64,000 nucleotides of DNA from Sceloporus undulatus (lineage: Eukaryota; Chordata; Lepidosauria; Squamata; Phrynosomatidae): positions 110,680,389 through 110,744,388 of the forward strand of contig NC_056527.1 in assembly GCF_019175285.1 (NCBI RefSeq), in the 5' to 3' direction. The notes under the pieces are model-generated. The model saw only the letters and a program-made list of their open reading frames with translations. It was not told where the DNA came from and did no database searches. The translations under genes and the position numbers were made by a program. This document shows, piece after piece, positions 44,692 to 56,860 of this stretch. The first letter of the stretch is position 1. Each line of letters starts with the position of its first letter.

Positions 44692-44862
44692 TGAGAGCTA
44701 AAATGGTGTAGTGGTTGCAGCGCTGGACTAGGACTCTGGAGACCACGGATCAGTTTCCCACTCGGCCATGGAAACCCACAGGGTAACCTTGGGCAAGTCA
44801 TATTCTCTCAGTTCAATATCCTCATAAATTGCAAACAACTTGAAGGCAAACAGCAACACTAA
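44692..44862 (+). mobile_element. tRNA-derived SINE, internally shortened
   Basis: Head ATGGTGTAGTGGTTGCAGCG and CTGGAGACCACGGATCAG, body CTCGGCCATGGAAACCCACA and CCTTGGGCAAGTCATATTCT, tail ACTTGAAGGCAAACAGCAAC. The middle part (AGGAAGGCAATGGCAAAC) is missing. Confidence 0.82.
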
Positions 44863-44981
44863 CCTCTTACTGCACTCCAAAATGATACAGCCAGAAACAA
44901 GTACACTGTTGGACCTCCCTTTCACTGTTCATTTCAGAGTACATTCAGTGTGAACATTCAGTGAGTACGTTTACTATGCCA

Positions 44982-45198
44982 ATGTGGCATAGTGTTTTGA
45001 GCACTGGACTACTACTCTGGAGACCAGAGTTCGATTCCCAGCTCAGACATGAAACCCACTTGGTGTCTTTGGGTAAATCACATGCTTTCAGCATCAGGGG
45101 AAGGTAATACCAAACCTCCTCTGAACAAATGCCAAAAAAGACCTATGTTAGGGTTGCCATAAATTGGAAATGACTTGAAGGCAAACAACCACAACAAA
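44982..45198 (+). mobile_element. tRNA-derived SINE, full length
   Basis: Head TGGCATAGTGTTTTGAGCAC, CTCTGGAGACCAGAGTTCGA TTCCC (good B box), body with AACCTCCTCTGAACAAATGC, tail GGAAATGACTTGAAGGCAAA. Same orientation as the preceding copy, 120 bp away. Confidence 0.87.
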
Positions 45199-45569
45199 CA
45201 TTCAGCACATCATGATAGGAAGCATAAAAATGCCAGTGTCCATGGTAATAACCCTCATGACTAATAATCAGGAAGATGACAGATGGATAAATGTACAACT
45301 TCTACACATGGACATGTCAGATTGCAGAGAAATAATACCTAATTAAATACAATGTATTGTGAAACAGCAGAAGTTATTCTGCGAGGTTTAACTTTCTCTA
45401 GTCTACTGCTTTAGGCCACACAGATTATTCCCCAGTCCGCCTGGAAATATGTCCTGTTGTTCATTAGTCAAATCACTTCATCAGTTCTGTAACACTAGCG
45501 AGTATCTTTGCTCCATTATACACAGTACATCTTTAAAAGGCTGTTGAACACACTAGAAAAGGAGTGCCA

Positions 45570-48500
45570 TCAACTTGCATCCTTGTCCATGGAGCTGCTC
45601 TCTTCTTCTAGCAGTTGTTCGCCCTCTGGGTTCAAAACAGGGAGACGATCCCCACACTGACTATTCCGGGCACAACGATAAAGATCCCTGGAGGAAAAAA
45701 TGACAGGGTGAAGATCCCTGCTAAAGGAGAACCAAAGATCAGAACAAAGCTGGGGAATCATTGGCAATTCAGATGTTTAGGATTGCTGTTCTCACAATCC
45801 CTTACTGTTGGCTTAAGTGTATGGGAACTGAAGTCCAAAACAGCTGGAGAGCCAAAGGTTCCCATTTTTGGCCTAGAACCACCCACCCACCCCCAATTCT
45901 CTGAATGGAAAAGTTCCATACCTGCCATGTTTCTGAGCAGTAACAACTGCATGTTGGAGGCTGCCATCAGGACAACACAGATGGACATGGACATGGCGAG
46001 ACCGGCAAAGGACAGGCTGGGTGATTCGAGGCCAGGGCTCCTCCGATTTCCCAGCTCCACGGCGCAGGATTAGGAAGGAAAATCTCTCCTCCTTTTGTGG
46101 TAGGTTCTGGACACACATATGGGGGGGGGGGGAGGAAAACAGAGCTTATGAAAAGTACTGGCATGTCTTCCAGCCATCTTCCATTTCATTTCCAGTTGAA
46201 ACCAACAAGTTAAAAGAGGGAAAGCTCCTGAAGCCATTTCAAATGACCCTACATTATCAAACAGTGAGCTAATGGATGATAGATGTGGCGATGAAAAAGT
46301 GCGTAGTAGCACGTTGTTATCAATAGTCTTAGAATCTGATCCTTGTTTTTTTAATGAGAAACGCCTGGGGTTGAACCTGGGCCCTTCGGCATGCTGCCTT
46401 GACAGTTATAAACCAACCCAGGCTATACTGTAATACAAAAAACACAGCCGTTATCAAGGGATGAGAGGGAAAGCTGACATTCATCAGCTCTCCTGGGAAG
46501 CCAGCTGCTTCAGGCTTTGCCTCTCTACAAATGTCATTCCACAGTCATTTCACCTGACTGAGGAGTCATACAGAACTTAGAATCGATGCCTTTGTTTTTT
46601 TGTTTTCTTTCTCCTCCTTATCCCCTTTTCAGTTCATGCCATGTCTCTTTAGATTGTAAACCACAAATCAGCAAACGACTTGCCATTTTTAATTGATATG
46701 TAAACCTCTTTAAAAGCCTCTCAAGTTGCAGTGCAAAATGTAAAAGCTATGAATAAGTAATTGTATTTATTGTAAATAAGTACTGCCTGTTATGAGCTTC
46801 GGCTGATACGCCAGCTGCGTCCTTTCCTGGAAGCGAGGGACCTAGAAACGGTGGTGCATGCACTGGTAATCTCATGATTCAATTTCTGCAATGCACTCTA
46901 CACAGGGCTACCCTTGTGCTTAGTAAGGAAACTTCATTTAGTGCAGAACATGACAGCCAGGTTGGTTTCTGGCAAAGCCAGAAGTGATCACGTACTGTAA
47001 TACCTACTTTAAAATCGGTCCACTGACTGCCCATTAATTTCCGGGTGCAATACAAGGTGTTGGTTGTGACATTTAAAGCCCTAAATGGCTTGGGTCCAAC
47101 CTATCTTAAGGACTACCTCCTTCCATATAATCCATCTGGCTGGGCCCCAGAGCACCTCCTCAGGAAGTGGCATGCCAGAGCACTTCTCTCGGACCTTCCT
47201 TCCAGCCCCAAGGGATGCCTAAGGCTCGCGGTTCCCTCTGTCCCCATCATGCCTGACGAGCTCCTCCGACTGCCCCATTGGCATTTACTGCAGTTAGGAG
47301 GGAGCCCTATGGATGGAAGTCTAGGCCTGATGGGCACAGCAGGAACCATGAGCCTTAGGCGTCCCTTGGGGTTGGAAGGAAGGTCCAAGAGCAGGGAACT
47401 AGTGTCGCTCTAGCGGGGATGGTCTGGGGCCTGGCTGGATGACTTCACGGTCCCTTTCAGCTCCAGCCCTGCTGTTCCAGATCCCCCCGCAGATACTGAG
47501 GGCCAACTGTACAGGGAAGCCAAGGCAGGGAGACTTTACTGTCTCAACCAACCCAGAGTATTTATATCTCATGCTCTCAATCACAATGCTACAGAAGCTC
47601 CCTAACTTGAATACATAAAGATCTGATCACCCTCTTTCCAAAGCTAAGTAGGACACTTACCCAACTGAAAGGCAAGGCATAATATGCCTGGATGAAGTTA
47701 CATGGGAGAACACGGTTGGGTGTCAAAAGTGGACAGGGCAAGTGGTGTGGGCACTGAACAAAGGGGAAACAAAGTACAAAGTCAGTATAATAATGTTGTG
47801 ACAGTCTCCAGTCCCTTAGGCATTGGTGCTCTTCAGAAATAGTGTAAGCCTCATCTTCCACATACGCTATGCAACAAAAAAGCCTCTGCATCACTTTTGT
47901 TCCCCAGTCACTCTTAAACTGAGAACAAATTAGTGAAGGTTTAAATCTGACAAGCTTGGTCCAATAAACTAAGTTCTGTGTCCACGTATGTCTTAAATTT
48001 AACAACTCCAACATTTCTTAATCAAATACTTGACCATAGTTCAGGATTACAAGCCATGTAAGAACAGAAGAAGGGTTGCATACAATCAAACCTACAGTAT
48101 CTATGCCAACATGTTTACACACTGGCCAAACACTTGTTTTTCAACAGCCTGCAACTGGACATGAATGCATCTGCATCCTCCCCCAAGTCTATTTTCAGCT
48201 CTTTTTTTTTACTCTTACCGGAGCAAATATATGAGGTTCTCGGGGATCATAAACTACTTTGTCTGTGCCCTGGACACAATGAGAAATAGAAAAGAGATGA
48301 ATCATTACAATAGTCCTCCACATCTTCTCCACATTTCTTCTGTGCACCCACCCAACTGCCACCCACAGAGAGATTTCTGAGCCAGAAGCAACCTTTGGGC
48401 AAAATGCTGCAACATGTATAGAGGTTGTGTAAGTGAAAACAAAAAGTCTTCCAGTTGCTTAACCATCCAGGCAAATTAATATGACTATCACGGAGAAAGC

Positions 48501-51500
48501 ACCCCCTTCTTCATATCAACCCATGCACAAATTAAGATGGAAGGAAATATACTCTCTCACCATAGGTAGGGTGGAACAGAAGAAACACTTTCTCCTAAAT
48601 GAAATCCTTTTCTGAGAACTTATATAATTTGAAAGTTTAGAAAAGTTGCCGTGAGGAGAAAAATACTTAGAATCATAGAATAATAGAGTTGGAAGAGACT
48701 GCAAGGGCCATCCAGTCCAGCCTCCTGCCATGCAGGAAATCCAAATCAAAGCATCCCCAACAGATGGGTCATCCAGCCTCTGTTTACAGGCCTCCAAGGA
48801 GGGAGATTCCACTACACTCCGAGGGAGTGTGTTCCACTGTCGGACAGCCCTTACTGTCAGGAAGTTCTTCCTAATGTTGAAGTGGCATCGCTTCTCGACC
48901 TTATGGCTAAGATCAAGCATTCTCTAAATGTATAATCTGTTCCTAATGTTGAGGTGGAATCTCTTTTGCTGTAGCTTGCATCCATTGTTCTGGGTCCTAA
49001 TCTCCAGAGCAGCAGAAAGCAAGCTTGCTCCCTCCTCAATATGACATTGCTTCAAATATTTAAACAGGGCTATTATATCATCTCTTAACCTTCTCTTCTC
49101 CAGGCTAAACATCCCCAGCTTCCTAAGTCGTTCCTGGGGATGTTTAGCCTGGAGAAGAGAAGGTTAAGAGGCGATATGATAGCTCTATTTAAATATTTGA
49201 AGGGATGTCATACTTTGGGGGGGGGATTATCCAAGAGAGAAATTTATTTATTTAATTTATATCCTGTCTTGCCCCTAGTCCTGTGACTCAAGTCAGCTTC
49301 ACAAACGTTAAAACAGATGCAAATAAAGAAATATTTATGAAACTCAAGGGTGCCTAGAGAAGAGATGGGCAACAATTGCTGGGGCTTCAAGGCCGCAGCA
49401 CTCTGTCAGTTAAATATTTTGCCCCCAAATACAATTCAGCGGATGGCAATTATGCCTCCCCTTCTTCCCTATACTATTTTAGACACATGAGACACACATA
49501 GGTCAGAAAAGGCTACGTCTGTTTTTCACTACCTGCGTCCTGACCTTTCAAGTATGGCAAAACTGCCCCCAACAGTACCTAGAGGGCATCTGGGGGAATT
49601 TAAAAAAAATTAAAAACTGTGGGCCCTATGTTCCTGAACAAGCAGTAGTGTAGTATCTGCACACCCTAATAATTATATCCAGTCTTTCAAAAGAGCTTTG
49701 GGAATGGCATAAAACTTTCCTCAACATAAGAACAGAAGATTATGATGAACTATATGCTGCATTTGCCTTTAGTACTATCATAATTTTATACCCTTATGTA
49801 TTATTCCTGAGAACCAGTGTAATGTAGTGGTTTGACAACAAGATTAGGGTTCAACTCCCTGATCAATTGTGGAAACCCACTAGGTGATCTTGGACAAATA
49901 CTAAAACCTCTGTAATAGGTTCACCTTAAGAGTCATCATAAGTATGAAACAATCTGAAGGCACACATCAACAAATTATTCTTAGCACATCACAAATATAT
50001 CAAGATGTCTCACCTTCAGTACAACATCTCGGGCCTCCATGAGCATTTGATGACCTTCCTTGGTACCATTTTCTACCAGAACCTACAAAAGACAGAAAAG
50101 GGATGCCTGAAAAGCTACCCCTTACAAAAGAGAGAGGGATTCTAGTGTCATGGACTGCAAGAGAAAATGACTATGGCCCATTACAGACCGCCCAAAAGGG
50201 GTGGTCTCGGGCCGCTGCCGGTTGCAGCGTGGAGGAGTTGCAGCAGCCAAACCATGCAACTCCCCTGCGCTGCAAAGAAGGAGCGTGAAAATCACGCTCC
50301 TTCCGGCAACCCAGAAGAGACACTGCAAGTGCCAAAGCGCGCACTCGCGGCGTCACTTCTGGGCTGTGACGTGTAGACGCAAAGCGTCCGCTATGTCAAA
50401 ATGGCGGCGGCCGTGTGGAAAGGCCGCAGCCATTTGTTACGGACTCTGTCTGTAATAGGAGTAGGGGCATCTAGAAGAGACGCCCCTTTTTCAAACTGGG
50501 ACGTCCTGAGGACGTCCGAAATGGCGGTGTGTAACGCGCCCCAGATTGTTACTACTATAGCACTATTACTGTGTACCGTGTTTTATGGAGTATAAGAAGA
50601 TCCTGGCTCAAGCAAGTTGAGTCTAAAACTCAACAAAGGGGAATCAGATTATGAAAAGAAAGATGTAAACAAAGAAAGCAGTATGTAGTTCTCTCTTAAC
50701 TTCTGGTCCACAAACCACAAGAAGGGTACAATGATCTCACAGGAGGTCCACAAAAGTTTTCACCTTCTCCCCACAGCAGAGCATCCATATTGACATTCTA
50801 GCCACAAAATGGTGGGAAGAAGCAGGAGAAATGTCTCTCCTCCCCCACTAATGCCTCTGAGGGAAGATTTAACAGATGGTGTAATTGTTAATGGTTCAGA
50901 TATTATTATTCACGTTCAGGTGATACTGTTATTGTTGTTATTTTTTTAAGTCTTGAGTTAACTTGGGGGCGTGCAGCAACACAGGTGTTCCCAACCTTTT
51001 TAACTCGTAGAGCTCTGATTTCTATGGTGAAGCCCCTAAGAGTCCTACACTATGTCTTACAAGTTAGTGATGTTTAGGAATATATATACGAATATATTCT
51101 TATTCTTTAATTTCATTGAATTTTTATTTCTTTCATTTTCCTGGAGAAGGCACGGAGCACATGGGAAGTGCATGCGGAGCCCTAAGAGCTCCTCGGAATA
51201 CAGGTTGGGAACTCAATTTAAAGGAAGCCCCAGGTAAAGAAAATATTAAGAACCACTGATATCTATCATGGACATGAGGAAACAGAGAGATTAAACCACT
51301 AGAAAAGCAAGTCCTTGCTTCGCAATCTGAGAGCAGGGCAGTGGAGGGGGCACAAACAGCAAAACACATACCACTCCACCAAGTCAGGATAGATATATCA
51401 CTTACTAGAAAGCTATCTGTCTTTCTCCAGAGGGTCTGCACTGTCTCCACTCTCTCAGAATAACTAGGAAGTTCATTAAGCGAGTAAGCTGATACCACAA

Positions 51501-54500
51501 GATCAAATTTCACCTGCAGATGAAACAGAGAAAGAACATACTGTATACACTCATATATAAATCTAGAAATTTAGGTCAAAAAATTGACCCCCCAAAAACC
51601 CCCTGAGTCGACTTATCCACGGGTCAATGTAAGTACTGTATTTTAACTCTTATTTAAAAGAAGGAAACATCTCCTTGTCAAAGGCAATAGTATAATCTGT
51701 CCTGGAAGCACCGATCCCCTCATTCATCCAGCCTTAGGAGTGAGCGCAAAGAGCTACGTTTGCTGGAATTTTGTAAGTTCTCTGACATTGTTTTGCTTTG
51801 CATCATCCTTTAGATCCTTTGCTATATGCCCCTAAGTTTTACCCTCGATTTATCTATGGGTCATAGAAAAATCCATAATTTTGGCCCCAAAACTTGTCCT
51901 CGACTTATACATGAGGTCAACTTATAGTCGCGTATATACAATAAGTGGAGCCACAAAGTCTCAAATTATAAACATTGGGTCCTTTTAAGACTAAATATTT
52001 TGTCTGCATCAAGCACAGAAACAATCTGAGGTGAACTGAAATCTGAGACTGTTGGAGTGAGACTGGAGGCCATGTTCTGATCATGGGAAGTTTCACTCCT
52101 TCAGCCCACCCTACTTGTTGTGAGGATACTGTACAATGAGGGTGTGGAGAAAGAGACCCTATGCCTATGGCCCTTAGCTCTTTGGAAGAAGGGAACAACA
52201 AACATTTACCATGGTCAAAAGAACCCTGCTTAATGTTACACCAATTCCCCACATCTCTTACATTTCCTAAGCCAAAACTGAACACTTTCAGACTGAAATT
52301 AAAAATATTGCCTGGATCACTGTTAAAAAGTTATGGGATCATATGTTAAGACTTACAATCTCAAAAGGCTGTGGATTCATGTTTATAGACCCAAAAAAAC
52401 TCTTCCGTCTATCTATACTCCAATAGAAAGTTGCAGATAGGTTTTCTGGGAAATGATGGCATCTACAGTGCTGTCCCAGGCATGGGGTATATTGACAGAA
52501 GCAGTCTAAGTATTTTGGATGAACCATTGATCCGGAGACTACTGCAGATAGCATTTCCCAGCTCTGCAATATGAGGTGCCTTTGGATGGGACACAGCCAG
52601 ACTGAAAAGCTAGGTTTTCAATGAGTGGCAATATCAGATGTAACTACAACAGACCTCCCTCACTATAATGATGATGCAAAATTTTGGCCATTATGTTTTA
52701 CAAAGGCTATAAAAGAATTATTTAATAACCAAATGTGGACCACCTTCAGAAGACAGATGGGATGCAAGATGATGTGGAATTTAACTTAGCTGCAGGTATC
52801 TTGGGGTGCTCCACAAAGACAAATTAGGAAAAAGGATGCAGTCACCAGTACACTCCAGCACTGGCATCTCAGGCATTTGAATCATGGCTAACAAGACCCC
52901 ACAGAGTTCAGATGCTTGTGAATAGAACTGCCACTGGGGAAAAGTTGTTTTTACCTTTGGTGATACAGGGAGGAACTGTCGGAAATAGACCCCAGGAAAG
53001 GATAGATTCTGGTCCTTGGACAAACCTGGGAAGAAGAAAAGTGCTAATAGTACCAACATGGGGAAGAAAGAAAGGCTTGGGGGAATTTTAATAAAATGGG
53101 ACAATCCTGATGATGAAAACTGTAGTTTCGAAATGACTTTTTAAAATGTATGTGCTTTGAGGGCGGGGGTGAAGGAAAGGCATCTTTGGTCAGAGCCAGT
53201 TCAGCAGTATAATCATATCCCCATGAAATACCTCATCTCAGGCATATTGTGCAATTGGGTTAGCAGTTGCTTGCTTGTTTTTCCCTTTTAAAACAAGAAC
53301 AATCCTCAGGGCTCTAAGTATGAAGATGTATGCAAAAGTAACAATGGGAGGGGGGTGGTAGAAAATCTGTATTGTAGCATAGCTATTTTTGCTTTTCTTA
53401 TGAAAGCAGGAGCAGAATAAGGCAGGATAAGGCATTAGATTTAATTTTGGCTTTCGACAACACAGATGTGTCCAGATGATGCAGCGCCAAAGGAGCACTG
53501 AAAAGCTGCAGCTCTGGCAGCTATGGCATCCTTTCCGTGGCACAAAAAGGCCAGATCAGGGCCGCAGCATGTAGTTGCCATGGCCCTGATCCAGTGAAGA
53601 AAGAAGCAGCTGTAGGCCACCCCTTAGGGGTGGTCTATTCAGCCCCACAGTCGCTAAGAAGAGCCAGGGAACACAAAAACTGAAAAACCATATAGTCCCA
53701 TAGAAATTTTATCTCAGTATACCACTTTCAGAGGCATGTCTGGCACAGATAAAAGGCAGTTCCAAATTATGGAACTCCCTTGCTAGGCTAGACTCCTGCT
53801 GTCCTGCCTTTGTCAAAGACGTCTCTGGCCCAGAAGGCTTTCAGTGCCTCCCCACCTGGTTACAGTCAGATGTTCCAAACTTTTAAACAGATTACTTAGT
53901 AATAGTAGTATAATGTTTTAAAATGGTTTTCATCATTTTATACCGAAATGGTACAATTAATTTACCTTCCATTTTATTATGTGGATTTTATTGTATTTTT
54001 ACTACAACCTTTTTAATTGCATTGGTAGCTGCCATGGATCTTAACTCTGGAAGAAAGGTGGAATATTAATCAAGGAAGTACATGAAATAAACAACAAAAC
54101 AATCCACAAAGAAATGCTGTTCAACGAATAGTAATATAATTATGTGCCTGATGTTTAAAAGGTAGGAAGGAAATCCTGTTTTATTGGGATAGGATGTTTC
54201 CTAGACATTGGCTCAACAAGGAAGACAAAATGCAATGATGCGCATTCTGGTATTGTAATGCCTTGTGCTACCATTTCACTAGGAACAAATTTATTATAAT
54301 TAAGACACATCTGACATTTATGAAGGAATCTGTCAGTTTTATGTATGGAAGTACAACACTATTATTATGAATTTCATAGGACAAAATATGGCAGCTGGTT
54401 GAGACTGCTGGATGATGCAACGTCTGGTAAGGCTGCAGCATGGGTGACAGACGTAGTGTCCATGTCACACCACTTGCAGCACATACCCAGGATGACTCAA

Positions 54501-56820
54501 CAGGTGTGATGCAAGAGGTAGAATCAAGGGGGAATTGCAGGCACCTGTGAAGGAGATTGTGTCATGGTCAACGTGTATAAATATAGGCATGACACTAAAG
54601 ACAATGTGGGTTATTGATTAGTAGTGGTTGGTTGGTTGTCATGTGTATAGTGCTGTATATACATAGTAGTAAAGTTCTGTAAATAGAACTTGGAGACTGA
54701 GTATTTATTTAGCACCTTGTGCAGTGGTAGGTACTGGCAGCATTGCAGAGCTCAGCAAAGAAGGAGCACAAATGATTAAGAGTGAAAGTGCATAGTTCTG
54801 ATAGAATCAGAGAGAAGAAAAATAGAGCAGTCAAAAGTTTGGCATACCCACTTCACAGTCCTGACTCTCACCTTTCATCAGATTTTCAGCCAAATCCAAC
54901 ATGGAAGCCGAGTGGTCAATATTCATATATTCATTGATTGTCTTACCCCAGATACTATGAGCTGCCCTAAGGTGAAAGAGGTGGATTGGGGGTGAAAGAA
55001 GAGGTAGCAAGATTACTCAACTACATACTGCATCTTTCAGTAGAGCTGCTAGGACTCCCAATAATTACTCTCTCCCTGCCTCCCTCCGAGCAATGTCCTG
55101 TCACTACGGCAGAATCAATGCTCCATTATAATCCTGTGATTTCTCACCAGCTGACAGCGCCGGTACCAGAGCCAAAATCCAATAGAGTGCGAGGCTGAAA
55201 ATCTGGGACTCTCTTCTGGATCTGAAGGAGTAAAAATGAAGAAGAAAATATGGTGTTAGCTTCTGAAGCTACACTATTGATTTCAAACATTAAGGGGCTC
55301 AGCTTCTAGACTTAGAAACACTTAAGGAACCAGCTACATATAAAAACCAAGATACTACAAGCCTTACAAGAAGCAGACTTTTCTTCATATCTAAAAAGCC
55401 AATCATTCCAAAGATAAAGGGTCACTTCAGCCTGAGCTAGGCTTCTTACTGTCAGTTTTAAGTTGTGGTAACACAGACGTATGTCAACATCAGGGAGCCT
55501 ATGGTCTTCCAGATTTTGTTGAGACTGAAAACTATTATCAGTGGTGTAACAACATCCAAAATCAACAGTGATATCTTTACTAAGCAAATCAAAATGCACA
55601 AAATACATGCTGCAAGCTTTGAAAGCTCCACTGGCTTGTTCATCAGCCCTCCCTCCATGATAACTGTCATCCTTCGGCCTGTGAGGGAGTGACCAGGCAA
55701 GCCCAGCTCCACCAGGGCTAGCCTGAAGAGAGCCCTTCCTCCAGTCCATCTGCCTTGGGGTCCAGGCTTCAGAGGGAGAGAATAACCACTGGACCTGATC
55801 CCCTTCTCCACCACCATTCCCTTCTCCTTTTGTCTCATGTCTTTTTAGATTGTAAGCCTGAGGGCAGGGAACCATCTAATTAAAAATAATAATTGTAAGC
55901 CACTCTGATAGCCTTTAGGGTTGAAGGGTGGGGTATAACTACCATAAGTAAATAATAATAATAATAATAAATAAGTGTGTTAAAAATCATGTAGGAGAAA
56001 GAACAATATGACAGTGCTAGTCACAGGCCTGCATTTTGTCCAGATGCTGCTGCTGTTGCTCTCAGTTAAGATGGTACGGAGGGATATCCATGCAGGAAGG
56101 ATTTGCAACATGTATTTTGTGCATTTTGGCTGGCCCAATAAAGGCATCGTTGTGGAGTCTGGATGCTATTGTACTTTGTTATATGGCCAACACAGCTACC
56201 CCTGGATATGTTTTCTTATCCATGGTGTCAGCAGAAGTAGTCTGTCAGTATCTAGAGAACTGAGATTTCACCACCATTGGTGTGCAAGATTTGACAGCTC
56301 ATTTGCAACTGATGCAAGACTCAATATAGATTCCACTGTGACATGTGTTCCATTGTGTGATGTTAATGTTCTTAATAATGCTGGTCTACTTACAAGATTA
56401 CAGTAAAAAGTAAGCACTGCTGAAATAAACAGTTTGAACATTTGGAAACAACTTAAGGAAACCAAGTAAAAGGCAATCAAAACTACTTTTTCTGTTTTAC
56501 TAGACTGAAATGTTAATGTTTGTCAAAAGGCCACCAAGAAAACACCGTTATGGCATGAGATGAGAGCTATATTTAAATTGAGATATGAGCTCCATATTTA
56601 GATACTGCATGAGGTATAGGTCTGGATAGCCCAAGTATTTGCCAGTTATAACTCCTTAAAAATATTGCAAGCCCTTGACACATGAGTACCATGTAAAAAC
56701 AGTAACTCACCTCATGTAAAGCTCGGTACACTGCTGCAAATATCCCATCCATCCGGGCTGCCATGTACAGAAAGCTGAGTTCTTCAGTGTAGCTTGGAAG
56801 AACAAGCCAGAAGCAGTCAG

Positions 56821-56860
<40 letters not shown>

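Noticed and set aside
44982-45060. A tRNA gene
   Set aside because: The A and B boxes belong to a SINE head; the sequence continues into the SINE body and tail and no cloverleaf closes.
50103-50595. Overlapping GC-rich ORFs in METTL17 intron 9
   Set aside because: They coincide with a Harbinger-like MITE and have no domain.
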